Part shown: in pieces, positions 33,911 to 42,688 of the stretch
How the letters are laid out: each line of letters starts with the position of its first letter
Numbering within the stretch: position 1 is the first letter of the stretch
Source: Altererythrobacter sp. H2
GTDB taxonomy: Bacteria; Pseudomonadota; Alphaproteobacteria; Sphingomonadales; Sphingomonadaceae
Reading direction: 5' to 3'
Length of the DNA stretch: 64,000 bases
Assembly: GCF_035319885.1 (NCBI RefSeq)
Contig: NZ_CP141285.1
Span: 124,001 to 188,000 of the forward strand
Position numbers and translations under genes: made by a program
The notes under the pieces: generated by a model
What the model was told of the DNA's origin: nothing
Seen by the model: only the letters and a program-made list of their open reading frames with translations
The model's database searches: none

Positions 33911-34955
33911 GCGCCCAGCGCGCCGCATCTGCGACGGCCGGGTCAGGATCGGCTTGCAGCGCCTGAACCGCGCCGACCAGTCCCGCATCGCTGCTGTTGC
34001 CCGCTGCGTAGAGGCAGTTGCGCACGAACCGGTCGCGCCCGATCCGCTTGATCGGCGATCCCGAAAACAGGGCGCGGAACCCCGCATCGTCCAGTGCAAG
34101 GAAGTCTGCCAGCCGCGGTGCCACCAGCTCTGCCCGGGGCAGAAAGGCCATGTGTCGGGCGGCCGCATCGGCGAACTTGTTCCACGGGCAAACGGCCAGG
34201 CAATCATCACAACCATAGATGCGGTTGCCCAGAGCTGCGCGGAATTCCTCCGGCACCGGCCCCTTGTGCTCGATCGTGAGGTAGGAAATGCACCGCCGCG
34301 CATCGAGCACATAAGGCCGGGGGAAGGCCTGCGTGGGGCATGCCGTCTGGCAGGCCGTACACGAACCGCACCGGTCGGGATGCTCGCTGTCAGGCTGCAG
34401 CTCGAGCGTGGTGTAGATCGCGCCGAGAAACAGCCAGCTGCCGTGCGTCGGGCTGACCAGATTGGTGTGCTTGCCCTGCCAGCCCAGCCCTGCTGCCTGC
34501 CCCAGCGGCTTTTCCATCACCGGCGCGGTATCGACGAACACCTTCAGTTGCGCCTCCGGCGCCCGTGCAACCAGCCACCGGGCCAGCGCCTTCAGGGCCT
34601 TCTTGACCGTGTCGTGATAGTCGCGCCCCTGAGCATAGACCGAAATCCGCGCCCGGTCCGGTTGCGCTTCCAGGGCCAGCGGATCATGCGTCGGAGCATA
34701 GCTCATGCCCAGCGCAATCACGCTGCGCGCTTCGGGCCACATGGCCTGCGGGCCGCGCCGGACTTCGGCACGATCCTCCATCCAGCCCATCGAGCCATGG
34801 TGACCAAGCTGGAGCCACTCGGCCAGGCGGGAAGCGCGGACGGGATCGTCAGCGGCAGGCGCGATCCCGCAAGCCGCAAACCCGAGCCGGGCCGCCTCCT
34901 GCTTGAGTTCACCGGCAAGTTGCCCGGCTACCGCGCTGTTAACCATGTTTGGCAT
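33885..34955 (-). CDS. queG: Epoxyqueuosine reductase
   Basis: QueG reduces epoxyqueuosine to queuosine in tRNA, the last step of queuosine synthesis, using cobalamin and two [4Fe-4S] clusters. It is 356 residues. Cluster motifs [12 protein letters not shown] and [10 protein letters not shown] are present, with a HEAT-like C-terminal helix pair ([23 protein letters not shown]). The N-terminus FAACGIAPA and the GKHTNLV segment are typical. Start ATG 34955 or ATG 34946; GAGG sits too close to the first and 12 bases from the second. It is divergent from the ABC transporter with only 35 bp between the two starts. Confidence 0.94.
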   Translation of the reverse strand: MPNMVNSAVAGQLAGELKQEAARLGFAACGIAPAADDPVRASRLAEWLQLGHHGSMGWMEDRAEVRRGPQAMWPEARSVIALGMSYAPTHDPLALEAQPDRARISVYAQGRDYHDTVKKALKALARWLVARAPEAQLKVFVDTAPVMEKPLGQAAGLGWQGKHTNLVSPTHGSWLFLGAIYTTLELQPDSEHPDRCGSCTACQTACPTQAFPRPYVLDARRCISYLTIEHKGPVPEEFRAALGNRIYGCDDCLAVCPWNKFADAAARHMAFLPRAELVAPRLADFLALDDAGFRALFSGSPIKRIGRDRFVRNCLYAAGNSSDAGLVGAVQALQADPDPAVADAARWALSRLAVVP

Positions 34956-34990
34956 TGCCCTCGTTCATCGCTCAAGGTTAACCGCGCAGC

Positions 34991-35971
34991 ATGGATATGG
35001 CGACAGGCGATCTCACCCTTCCCGCAACCGACGGGCGCGCCCTCGCCATCGAGGCGCGCGGGCTGGTCAAGCGGTTTGACGGCGTGGCGGCGGTCAACGG
35101 GGTCGACATCAGCGTATCCGAAGGGGCAATCTATGGCATTCTTGGCCCCAATGGCGCGGGCAAGACCACCACTTTGCGCATGTTGCTGGGCATCATCGAC
35201 CCGGACAAAGGCACCCGTCGGATGCTGGGGCATGACAATCCGCAGGATATTGCGCGGCTGGTGGGCTACCTTCCCGAGGAACGGGGTCTCTACCCCTCGA
35301 TGAAAGCCTACGAGGCGATCGCGTTCATGGGTGCACTGCGAGGGGTGCCGCTCAAGGTCGGCCGCGAACGGGGTCGGGAGCTGCTGGAAGGACACGGCAT
35401 GGGCGAGGCGGCGGACAAGCAGATCCGCCAGCTGAGCAAGGGGATGGCCCAGACGGTCCAGTTGCTCGGCACACTGGTGCACCAGCCGAGGCTGGTGGTG
35501 TTCGACGAACCGTTCAGCGGGCTCGACGCGATCAACCAGGGCAAGCTGGAACGGCTGATCCGCAGCCTCGCCGAGCAGGGCACGACCGTCATCTTCTCGA
35601 CCCACGTCATCGCCCATGCCGAACGACTGTGCGAAGGCGTGGCGATTATTGCCGGCGGCAAGGTGCCCTTTGCGGGCAAGGTCGATGACGCGCGTGACCG
35701 CATCCCGGCTCAGGTGCGGCTGGAGACCCGGATGCGCGAGGGCCGCTGGCTCGAGGCACTGCCCGCAGATGTCCGACGCGAGGGGGACTTCTGGCACTTC
35801 TCCCTGCCGGAAAGCGGGATCGAGCCCTTGCTGCGCGCCCTGATCGAAGGCGAGGCAGGCATCCTGTCGCTGTCGATCGAACGCGCTGGCTTGCACGATG
35901 CCTTTGTCCACATTGCCGGGGAAGCGGTCGCCCGGGAAATGGCCCGGACCAGCGAAGGAGACGCCGCATGA
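34991..35971 (+). CDS. ABC transporter ATP-binding protein (NatA-like)
   Basis: A 326-residue ATPase subunit. Walker A is GPNGAGKTTT, Q-loop region YLPEERGLY, signature LSKGMAQ, Walker B LVVFDEPFSGLD and H-loop FSTHV. The LSKGM form of the signature and the C-terminal domain of about 100 residues after the ATPase core are typical of NatA-type exporters. Its stop overlaps the permease start (ATGA, 35968-35971). Substrate unknown; NatAB systems export Na+ or small molecules. ATG 34997 is an alternative start two codons in. Confidence 0.93.
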   Translation: MDMATGDLTLPATDGRALAIEARGLVKRFDGVAAVNGVDISVSEGAIYGILGPNGAGKTTTLRMLLGIIDPDKGTRRMLGHDNPQDIARLVGYLPEERGLYPSMKAYEAIAFMGALRGVPLKVGRERGRELLEGHGMGEAADKQIRQLSKGMAQTVQLLGTLVHQPRLVVFDEPFSGLDAINQGKLERLIRSLAEQGTTVIFSTHVIAHAERLCEGVAIIAGGKVPFAGKVDDARDRIPAQVRLETRMREGRWLEALPADVRREGDFWHFSLPESGIEPLLRALIEGEAGILSLSIERAGLHDAFVHIAGEAVAREMARTSEGDAA

Positions 35972-37203
35972 GCGCGCAGCCCGCCCGTTCGCGGCTGTCG
36001 ATCTGGCAGGCCGCCTTCGTCATCGCCCGGCGTGATTTCGTCGCCATCCTGTTCAGCCGGGCCTTCATCTTCTTCCTGCTCGGGCCGCTGTTCCCGGTCA
36101 TGGTCGGCGCACTGGCCGGCGGGATCGGCAGCGAAGTCCAGCAGCAGGCGACCAGCAGCGCAGTGGGCATTGCCATGAACGAGGCCGATACGGCCGCCAT
36201 GCTCGAAGCGCACCGGCAGCTTGCCGATGAACTGGGGCCGGTCATGCCGGCGATGAAGCCGGTGGTGGAAGCGCACCGCGACGCCGGGTTCGATGCCGCC
36301 GCAATGCTGGAAGCGCGAATGGGTGACTATGCCGCAATCGTCAGCGGCACACCGGCCCAGCCGCGTCTCGCCGGGACGCAGGAACAGGTGGACCGGCTGG
36401 GCGGCCGGGTCGCGCTGGTGGCTGCCAGTGCCATTGGCAATGCCCCGCGCGCCTTTCCCGAACTGGCCACGCAGGTCGTGACCACCAGCGGCGCGAGCGA
36501 AAAGGTTGACCGGGTCCGCACCGCCCAGGCGGGGCAGCTGCTCCTGTTCCTGCTGATCATGCTGCTGGCCGGAATGGTTCTTTCGAACCTGGTCGAGGAG
36601 AAAGGCAACAAGATCATCGAGGTTCTGGCTGCTGCCATTCCGATGGATGCGGTGTTCCTGGGCAAGCTGTTCGCCATGCTCGCGGTCTCCTTTGTCGGGA
36701 TCGTGGTCTGGGGCTCGGCCGGTGTGGCAGCCTTCGCGCTCGGTGCCGTGGATGGCGGGACGCTGACCGAGCCGGCAGTCGGCTGGCCACTGTTTTTCGT
36801 GCTCGGCGTGGTCTATTTCGCCATGGGCTACCTGCTGCTTGGCTCGCTGTTCCTGACCATCGGCGCCATGGCGTCGACCGTGCGGGAGGTGCAGACGCTG
36901 TCGATGCCGGTCACCATGATGCAGCTGATGGTGTTCTTCTTCGCCAGCTATGCCCTCGCCAGGCCTGGTTCGTGGCAGGAACTGGCGGCAGCCGTGTTCC
37001 CGCTCAGCTCCCCCTTCGCCATGCTGGCCCGCGCAGCGCAGTTCGGCGAGGTCTGGCCCCACTTGGTGGCGCTGGCCTGGCAGGCGCTGTTCGTTGCCAT
37101 CCTGGTCAAGGGCGGGGCCACCCTGTTCCGGCGGCGGGTGATGCAGTCCGGTCCGCGGACCTCCGGCAGAAAGGCGTGGTTCGCCCGCAAGGCCAAGGCA
37201 TAA
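35968..37203 (+). CDS. ABC-2 type transporter permease (NatB-like)
   Basis: A 411-residue membrane subunit: one helix near residues 30-52, a large periplasmic domain (about 60-180), then five or six helices between 180 and 380 (LLLFLLIMLLAGMVLSNLV, FLGKLFAMLAVSFVGIVVWG, VYFAMGYLLLGSLFLTIG, MMQLMVFFFASYALA). NLVEEKGNKIIEVL after the first C-terminal helix is the conserved coupling segment of NatB/YhaP-type permeases. It pairs with the preceding ATPase through a four-base overlap to form an exporter. The gap to the following P450 contains a promoter. Confidence 0.92.
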   Translation: MSAQPARSRLSIWQAAFVIARRDFVAILFSRAFIFFLLGPLFPVMVGALAGGIGSEVQQQATSSAVGIAMNEADTAAMLEAHRQLADELGPVMPAMKPVVEAHRDAGFDAAAMLEARMGDYAAIVSGTPAQPRLAGTQEQVDRLGGRVALVAASAIGNAPRAFPELATQVVTTSGASEKVDRVRTAQAGQLLLFLLIMLLAGMVLSNLVEEKGNKIIEVLAAAIPMDAVFLGKLFAMLAVSFVGIVVWGSAGVAAFALGAVDGGTLTEPAVGWPLFFVLGVVYFAMGYLLLGSLFLTIGAMASTVREVQTLSMPVTMMQLMVFFFASYALARPGSWQELAAAVFPLSSPFAMLARAAQFGEVWPHLVALAWQALFVAILVKGGATLFRRRVMQSGPRTSGRKAWFARKAKA

Positions 37204-37224
37204 GTCCCGAATCGCAACTGGCTA

Positions 37225-37253
37225 TTGACATTGCGGTAAGTAACGGGTGCAAT
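37225..37253 (+). promoter_or_regulatory. Sigma-70-like promoter of the CYP153-like gene
   Basis: TTGACA (37225-37230), 17-base spacer, TGCAAT (37248-37253), 49 bases before the P450 ATG. The -35 is a perfect match to the sigma-70 consensus and the spacing is optimal, so the P450 has its own promoter separate from the ABC operon. Confidence 0.65.
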
Positions 37254-37302
37254 CCTGCCCAAGCGACTCCCCGGCCAAGGGGGGCGAAGCAGGAGAGAAT
37301 GC

Positions 37303-38631
37303 ATGGCCACCATCGCCCCGGAAACCGGCGCCCCGGAAAAGCCGCAATGGCGCACTGAACCATCCGCGTACCAGGCGCTGAAGGATTTTCTCGCCCACAA
37401 TCCGCAGGGGATGCCACCGCACGAGCATCCCTACGATGTCAGCCGCAGCGACATCTATGTCGAAGACCGGTGGCAGCCGATCTTCGCCGAGATGCGTGCC
37501 AAGGGCCCGCTGCACTTTGTTCCGCACAGCCCTTACGGTGCCTACTGGAACGTGGTCAGCCACAAGGCGATCCAGCACATCGAGGCCTTGCCCGAGCTTT
37601 ACTCCTCAAGCTGGGAACACGGCGGGATTACCATTCTGGAGCGTGACGAAGGCGTCGAAGGCCGCGAGCTGCCGATGTTCATCGCGATGGACCGGCCCAA
37701 GCACACCGGCCAGCGCCGCACGGTCGCGCCCAAGTTCACCCCGGGCGAGATCACCAAGATGGAAGTGGAGGTGCGCCAACGCACTGCCGAACTGCTCGAC
37801 AGCCTGCCGCGCGGCGAGGTGTTCGACTGGGTCGACAAGGTCTCGATCGAACTGACCACCGGCATGCTGGCAATCCTGTTCGGCTTCCCGTGGGAAGATC
37901 GCCGCCTGCTGACCTTCTGGAGCGACTGGGCGGGCGATACCGAAATCGCGCTGGTCCCCGAGCTGGGCAACGATCGGGAAATGGTGCTGCAGGAAATGGC
38001 GGCCTATTTCCAGCAACTGTGGATGCAGCGCAGCCAGGAAGAACCGGGATCGGACCTGATCTCGATGATGATCCATTCGCCCGCCATGAACCAGATGAGC
38101 CCGCGCGAATTCATGGGCAACCTGGTCCTGCTGATTGTCGGCGGCAACGACACCACGCGCAACACCATGAGCGGGATCATCCATGCCTTCGATAGCTTCC
38201 CTGACCAGCGCAAGCTGTTCGAGCAGAATCCTGACCTCATCCCCAATGCGGTGCAGGAGTGCCTGCGCTTCCAGACCCCGCTCGCCCATATGCGGCGCAC
38301 GGTGACGGAAGATCACGAGCTGTTTGGCGAGCAGTTGAAAACCGGCGACAAGCTGATCCTGTGGTATCTTTCGGCCAACCGCGACACCGAGGTTTTCGCC
38401 AACCCCGACAAGCTGGACATCACCCGCGAAAACGCGCGGCGGCACCTTTCCTTCGGTTACGGCATCCACCGCTGCATCGGCGCGCGCCTCGCCGAATTGC
38501 AGCTCAAGATACTGCTGGAAGAAATGCACAAGCGCCGGATGCGGGTGCACGTGGCGGGCGACGTCGAGCGGGTCCAGGCGAACTTCGTCCACGGCTTCCG
38601 CAAGCTCGAGGTCGAGATCACCAACTTCTGA
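37303..38631 (+). CDS. Cytochrome P450, CYP153-like (alkane/fatty-acid terminal hydroxylase type)
   Basis: A 442-residue P450. Several segments match my knowledge of CYP153A enzymes: MFIAMDRPKH, the I-helix LLIVGGNDTTRNTMSG, QTPLAHMRRT, LSFGYGIHRCIGARLAELQ (haem ligand Cys391) and the C-terminal ERVQANFVHGFRKL. CYP153 enzymes hydroxylate the terminal carbon of medium-chain alkanes, cycloalkanes or fatty acids with ferredoxin and ferredoxin reductase. The subfamily cannot be fixed without alignment. ATG 37303 has GGAG seven bases upstream. It has its own promoter (37225-37253) and is followed by msrB. The flavoprotein at 32675 is a candidate reductase. Confidence 0.9.
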   Translation: MATIAPETGAPEKPQWRTEPSAYQALKDFLAHNPQGMPPHEHPYDVSRSDIYVEDRWQPIFAEMRAKGPLHFVPHSPYGAYWNVVSHKAIQHIEALPELYSSSWEHGGITILERDEGVEGRELPMFIAMDRPKHTGQRRTVAPKFTPGEITKMEVEVRQRTAELLDSLPRGEVFDWVDKVSIELTTGMLAILFGFPWEDRRLLTFWSDWAGDTEIALVPELGNDREMVLQEMAAYFQQLWMQRSQEEPGSDLISMMIHSPAMNQMSPREFMGNLVLLIVGGNDTTRNTMSGIIHAFDSFPDQRKLFEQNPDLIPNAVQECLRFQTPLAHMRRTVTEDHELFGEQLKTGDKLILWYLSANRDTEVFANPDKLDITRENARRHLSFGYGIHRCIGARLAELQLKILLEEMHKRRMRVHVAGDVERVQANFVHGFRKLEVEITNF

Positions 38632-38699
38632 ACCTGGGAAACGAAACCTTTGCCCGCCTCGCCGCGTATCTGGTAAGACACGCCGCAAGGAAGCCGATC

Positions 38700-39200
38700 A
38701 TGACCACACGCCCCACTATCACGACTCGGCGCCGCCTGCTCGGCTGGCTCGGACTAGGCAGCGGTGCGGCCGTCCTTGCAGGATGCGGGGTCGACCGCGC
38801 GGAAGCGAAGGAATTCCCGGTCAGGCTGAGCGATGCCGAATGGAAGCGCAAGCTGACCGGAGAACAATACCGCATCCTGCGGCAGGCGGGCACCGAGCGG
38901 TCATACTCCTCGCCGCTCGACAAGGAAAAGCGCAAGGGTACCTTCCACTGCGCCGGTTGCGGCAATGCGCTTTATGCCTCGGCGGTGAAATACGACAGCG
39001 GCACCGGCTGGCCCAGTTTCTGGCGGGCCCTGCCCGGCGCGGTTGGCACCTCGACCGATTACAAGATCGGCTTGCCCCGCACCGAAGTCCATTGCGCCGA
39101 CTGCGGCGGGCACCTGGGGCACATCTTCAACGATGGCCCCCGCCCGACCGGCAAACGGCACTGCATCAACGGGGTGGCGATGGTGTTTCGTCCAGCCTGA
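38700..39200 (+). CDS. msrB: Peptide-methionine (R)-S-oxide reductase, exported
   Basis: MsrB repairs methionine-R-sulfoxide in proteins. It is 166 residues. The N-terminus looks like a Tat/lipoprotein signal (TTRRRLLGWLGLGSGAAVLAGC), so this copy should act in the envelope. The catalytic domain has FHCAGCGNALY and HCADCGGHLGHIF (CxxC zinc pairs), YDSGTGWPSFW and RHCINGVAM with the catalytic Cys. ATG 38700 has AAGGA eight bases upstream. It ends tail-to-tail with the membrane glycosyltransferase-like gene, overlapping by 35 bp. Confidence 0.94.
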   Translation: MTTRPTITTRRRLLGWLGLGSGAAVLAGCGVDRAEAKEFPVRLSDAEWKRKLTGEQYRILRQAGTERSYSSPLDKEKRKGTFHCAGCGNALYASAVKYDSGTGWPSFWRALPGAVGTSTDYKIGLPRTEVHCADCGGHLGHIFNDGPRPTGKRHCINGVAMVFRPA

Positions 39201-40923
39201 CGCGATAGACACGGAACTCCGGGGTCGAAAGCGCGTCCACCGGTTCCAGCCAGTTCGGTCCCGAGTCACTTGCCAGCAGCGCAGCCAGCCCTTCCGGATG
39301 CCGGGCAGCATAGAGCGCCGGTTCCGCCAGATCGGTGCAGAGCGCCAGATAATCCGCGCCATGGCTGGCGACGACCGCGCGCGCATGGTCCGGTGGCGCG
39401 ATGAACGCCCGGATCACATCAGCCATCGCTGCTTCTGCCCGGTGGTGGCTGGTGGCGACCACCGCATGCCGGGTTTCCAGCAGGATGGCCGGCCCCATAT
39501 CGAGCGGGGCGAAGACAACGCCGCGAGGAAGGATGCGGAGCGAAGCCGCCCGGTCACGGACATCGCAGGCCGCGCTGGCAACACTGGCCGGGCGGGACAC
39601 GGAGACTGCCGGACTCAGCTGGTTTGCGACAGTGACCGGCGCACTCGGGACCAGCACCAGTACGATCATCAGGGCCGCAGCGCCCCTGAGCCCCAGACCG
39701 GAAGCGGCGCGCATCCTGCCGAGCAGGCGGACCGCAAGCCATCCCAGCGGAACGGCCGCAATGACGGCCGCGAACGCGAGCGAACGGGATACCAGCAGGC
39801 CCAGCACCAGCGCCCCGAGCAGCACGGCGGCATGTTCGGCCCACCATACCCGGGCGGCACCCGTGCTCTGCCGCCACAGCATGGCGCAGGCTGCCAGCGC
39901 CGCAACCATCTGCACCATGGCCGGGAGGAACTCGGCCGCTGGCCTTTGCCACAGCGGCTGGCCCTCGGCGATGTGAACATACCAGTAGTCACGCACCAGC
40001 GGGTCGAGCCCGGCAAACGGCGGGGCAAGGCACTGCGGCGCGATCAGGGCCAGGGCGCCCACCCCGGCAAGGCCGGTCAACGCCAGCCCGGCAGCGATCA
40101 CCGCTCGCGTCGGCTTTGTTGCGGCAAGGCCGGTTGCCCCGAGCGCAATCACGGCAAAGAATACCAGTTGCGGCGGACTCACCGCATCGCACCATGCGCT
40201 GGGCGCACCTGTGCCGCGCGTGGCCAGGAAAAGGACAACCAGTCCGATCGCCAGGACCTGCAGGTAGGTGATAAGCCAGATTGCGGCATGGGGCTTTCGC
40301 CACCAGCGGGCCGCCAGCACAGCGGCAAGAATCGCGGCGATCGGCAGCAGTTCGAGCGACACGGACATCCCGAAGGCCATGGCCGCTCCGGCCAGAGCCG
40401 CGCCGCCCCGGGCATGGCTGCCGGCGATCGCGAGCATGGCCAGCGCAACACTGGCAACCTGCCAGCCATGGTGATCGATCCGCATTGGCTGGAGCTGCAT
40501 GAGCAGGGCGGGGATGAACCCGCAGACCAGGCAGGCAAACAAGACCACCTCGCCGCCGCACAGCCGCGCTGCGAGCTTGCCGACGCACCACAGCACCGCG
40601 CCCAGCGTCAGCAAGGGTACGATCACCAGCGCCGCCCCCTCACCAAGCAGGAGCGTCACGGTGAGCAAGGGAATGTCCACCAGCCGGGACCAGTGCATCG
40701 GGGTGCCCGTGGGCGGGTCGATCCGGTACTGGACCATGTCGAACCAGCCTTGCCCGCCAATCAGGTCGCGCACCTGCACCAACCGCAAGGCGTCGTCGGG
40801 GTCGGGCAATTGCCCGGACATGATGCGGGAGGCTGCGGTGATTGTCAGGATGGCGGACAGGATGAGCCATGCCAGCAATACGGTGCGGCCAGTGGTTTTG
40901 TCGCTGGAGATCGCGCCGGTCAT
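39166..40923 (-). CDS. Polytopic membrane protein, GT-C glycosyltransferase-like
   Basis: A 585-residue membrane protein with about 12 helices. After the first helix a periplasmic loop reads DPDDALRLVQVRD and GWFDMVQYRIDPPTGTPMHWSRL, resembling the acidic first loop of STT3/PMT-type GT-C enzymes, which use lipid-linked sugars. MRIDHHGWQ follows in the second loop. The C-terminal 130 residues are soluble. Function is not established; the adjacent GtrA-family gene (11 bp upstream) suggests glycan or lipid sugar transfer at the outer face of the inner membrane. Confidence 0.75.
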   Translation of the reverse strand: MTGAISSDKTTGRTVLLAWLILSAILTITAASRIMSGQLPDPDDALRLVQVRDLIGGQGWFDMVQYRIDPPTGTPMHWSRLVDIPLLTVTLLLGEGAALVIVPLLTLGAVLWCVGKLAARLCGGEVVLFACLVCGFIPALLMQLQPMRIDHHGWQVASVALAMLAIAGSHARGGAALAGAAMAFGMSVSLELLPIAAILAAVLAARWWRKPHAAIWLITYLQVLAIGLVVLFLATRGTGAPSAWCDAVSPPQLVFFAVIALGATGLAATKPTRAVIAAGLALTGLAGVGALALIAPQCLAPPFAGLDPLVRDYWYVHIAEGQPLWQRPAAEFLPAMVQMVAALAACAMLWRQSTGAARVWWAEHAAVLLGALVLGLLVSRSLAFAAVIAAVPLGWLAVRLLGRMRAASGLGLRGAAALMIVLVLVPSAPVTVANQLSPAVSVSRPASVASAACDVRDRAASLRILPRGVVFAPLDMGPAILLETRHAVVATSHHRAEAAMADVIRAFIAPPDHARAVVASHGADYLALCTDLAEPALYAARHPEGLAALLASDSGPNWLEPVDALSTPEFRVYRVRLDETPSPPR

Positions 40924-40934
40924 CAGGGGAACTG

Positions 40935-41345
40935 TTACCCGGTTGCCCGGAACACGATCCGGCTGCGCAACAGCCAGGTGGCCGCAAAGCTGACTGCGAT
41001 GGCCAAGATCTTGGCAAGGCGCGGATCGAACCCCGCCAGTTCGCCTGCACCGACGATAGCGGTGGTCAGTGCCAGCCCGACCAGGGCCGAACCGACAAAC
41101 AGCGCTTTCTGCCGGGTCCGGTCCGGGCCGCGCTCAGCCACCCGCCCCACAAACACCGCGCGGCTGGAGATCAGCCAGTGCGTCACGATACCCAGTGAAT
41201 AGCCCAGTGCGGAGGCCGGGGCGGCAGCAAGGCCGGCCGCGAGCAGGAGCAGGAACAGTCCGATGTCGACCGCCAGTGCGGCGACACTTGCCAGGCCATA
41301 GCGCAGCAGGCGCAAATCCGTCATGCGGGTAAGAAGCTGGTGCAC
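40935..41345 (-). CDS. GtrA family membrane protein
   Basis: A 136-residue protein with four helices, of the GtrA/DPMS-type flippase-like family. LLRYGLASVAALAVDIGLFLLL, GYSLGIVTHWLISSRAVF and the C-terminal TWLLRSRIVF are typical. GtrA proteins are thought to flip polyprenyl-phosphate-sugar across the inner membrane for O-antigen or teichoic modification. GTG 41345 was chosen because GGGGG lies six bases upstream; ATG 41324 lacks a binding site. It precedes the GT-C-like gene by 11 bp and is divergent from the GT87 gene. Confidence 0.9.
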   Translation of the reverse strand: MHQLLTRMTDLRLLRYGLASVAALAVDIGLFLLLLAAGLAAAPASALGYSLGIVTHWLISSRAVFVGRVAERGPDRTRQKALFVGSALVGLALTTAIVGAGELAGFDPRLAKILAIAVSFAATWLLRSRIVFRATG

Positions 41346-41362
41346 TCGGGTCCCCCTGCAAC

Positions 41363-41392
41363 GCCGTTACCGGTTCATTGCCGTTTCCGGTT
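41363..41392. repeat. Tandem near-identical 13-mers in the gtrA/GT87 divergent region
   Basis: GCCGTTACCGGTT (41363-41375) and GCCGTTTCCGGTT (41380-41392) are direct repeats with one mismatch and a 17-base period. They lie 18 bases upstream of the GtrA start and within the region shared with the divergent GT87 gene. They could be paired sites for a regulator on nearly two helical turns; no known consensus was recognised. Confidence 0.35.
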
Positions 41393-41506
41393 AACAAAGC
41401 GTCAACAGGCGGTTACGCGAGCGGTTGGAATGCCCATTCCGGCAGATTTCGGGCGGATTTGGGGCGAGCGGGCTGCGGGCAAGCGGGCAATGCGTGGACA
41501 GCGGGG

Positions 41507-42688
41507 GTGATTGACAGGGTGGACGACAGGACAATCGGCAGGATCTACTGGGCCATGCTGGCACTAGGCACCTGCGCCATGTTCGCCTATCTGACCAGCG
41601 TCGGCCGCTGGCCCTTTTCGCCCGACGGCGATGTCGTCATCACCGACTTCGCGACCGTCTGGGCGGCCGGCGTTCGCGCCCTCGAAGGCCTGCCCTCGTT
41701 AGTCTACGACCATCCTGTGCACGAAGCCTATTATGCCCGCCTGATCGGTGAACCGGCGGCGAGCGGGCTGACCTTCGGCTATCCGCCCACAGCCCTGCTG
41801 CTGTTCGCTCGGCTTGGCCTGCTGCCTTATGGCACAGCCCTGCTGCTTTACCTTCTGCTCGGCATGACGGCATGGTTCATCGTGCTGCGGCACATCACGC
41901 GCGACTGGCTGACCGCGCTTGCCATGGCGCTGGCCTGGGGGGGTGCGAGCCAGACGATCCTGCTCGGCCAGAACGGTTTTCTGACCGCGAGCCTGATCGG
42001 CGGCGGCTTGCTGCTGCTGCCGCGCCGCCCGGTGCTGGCGGGCATCCTGTTCGGGGTGCTCGCCATCAAGCCCCATCTCGGGCTGGCACTGGCACTGTTC
42101 CTGCTGGTGCGGCGCGACTGGCGGGCGATCCAGGCGGCGGTTGCCACCCTGCTGGCGATGGTGATGGCGACGATCGTGCTCTGGGGCCCGCGCCTCTGGC
42201 TCGATTTCCTCGCAGGCAGCCGGAAAGTGGCCGATATGGTCGCAGAGCGGGTGGACACGATCATCGCGGGCAAGATGCAATCAGCCTTTGCCTTGGCCGT
42301 GGAGCAGCTTCCGGTGGCGGCCGCCCTGCTGGTCCACGCAGTTTTCGCGGTAACGGCGCTGGGGCTGATGGTGCTGGTGGTGCACCGCGCTGCGCGGTTC
42401 GAGATCCAGGCGGCCGCTGCCATTGCCGCGACCGTGCTGGTGACGCCCTACTCGTTTCTTTACGACTGCACGATGCTGACCGCTGCGGCAGGGTTTCTGC
42501 TGGCAGGGCCCGCGAGCCGATCGGAACGGAATGCTGTACTGCTGGCTATGGCCCTGCCGGGAATGTGGTTCTTCACGGCGGAACCCTTTGTGCCGCTGAC
42601 CGGCCTGCTGCTGCTCGTCCTGTGCCTGCGACAGGCCCCGAAGGAAGCCGGGTCTAGGCCGCCTCGCGTCCGGGACCGGCTGGCCTGA
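41507..42688 (+). CDS. DUF2029/GT87 family membrane glycosyltransferase
   Basis: A membrane protein of about 393 residues with around ten helices. The first periplasmic loop contains GDVVITDFATVWAAGVRAL and YDHPVHEAYY, then FGYPPTALLLF, matching the GT87 (DUF2029) pattern of PimE-like mannosyltransferases, which use polyprenyl-phosphate-mannose. The start is uncertain: GTG 41507 (MIDRVDDRTIGRIYWA) or GTG 41519; neither has well-placed Shine-Dalgarno, and the longer frame back to 41378 has no membrane character. It ends overlapping the FAD gene tail-to-tail by 35 bp. Confidence 0.85.
   Translation: MIDRVDDRTIGRIYWAMLALGTCAMFAYLTSVGRWPFSPDGDVVITDFATVWAAGVRALEGLPSLVYDHPVHEAYYARLIGEPAASGLTFGYPPTALLLFARLGLLPYGTALLLYLLLGMTAWFIVLRHITRDWLTALAMALAWGGASQTILLGQNGFLTASLIGGGLLLLPRRPVLAGILFGVLAIKPHLGLALALFLLVRRDWRAIQAAVATLLAMVMATIVLWGPRLWLDFLAGSRKVADMVAERVDTIIAGKMQSAFALAVEQLPVAAALLVHAVFAVTALGLMVLVVHRAARFEIQAAAAIAATVLVTPYSFLYDCTMLTAAAGFLLAGPASRSERNAVLLAMALPGMWFFTAEPFVPLTGLLLLVLCLRQAPKEAGSRPPRVRDRLA

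Noticed and set aside
35440-35470. LSKGMAQ instead of LSGGQ in the ABC ATPase as a degenerate signature
   Set aside because: This variant is normal for NatA-type exporters; Walker A, Walker B and H-loop are intact.
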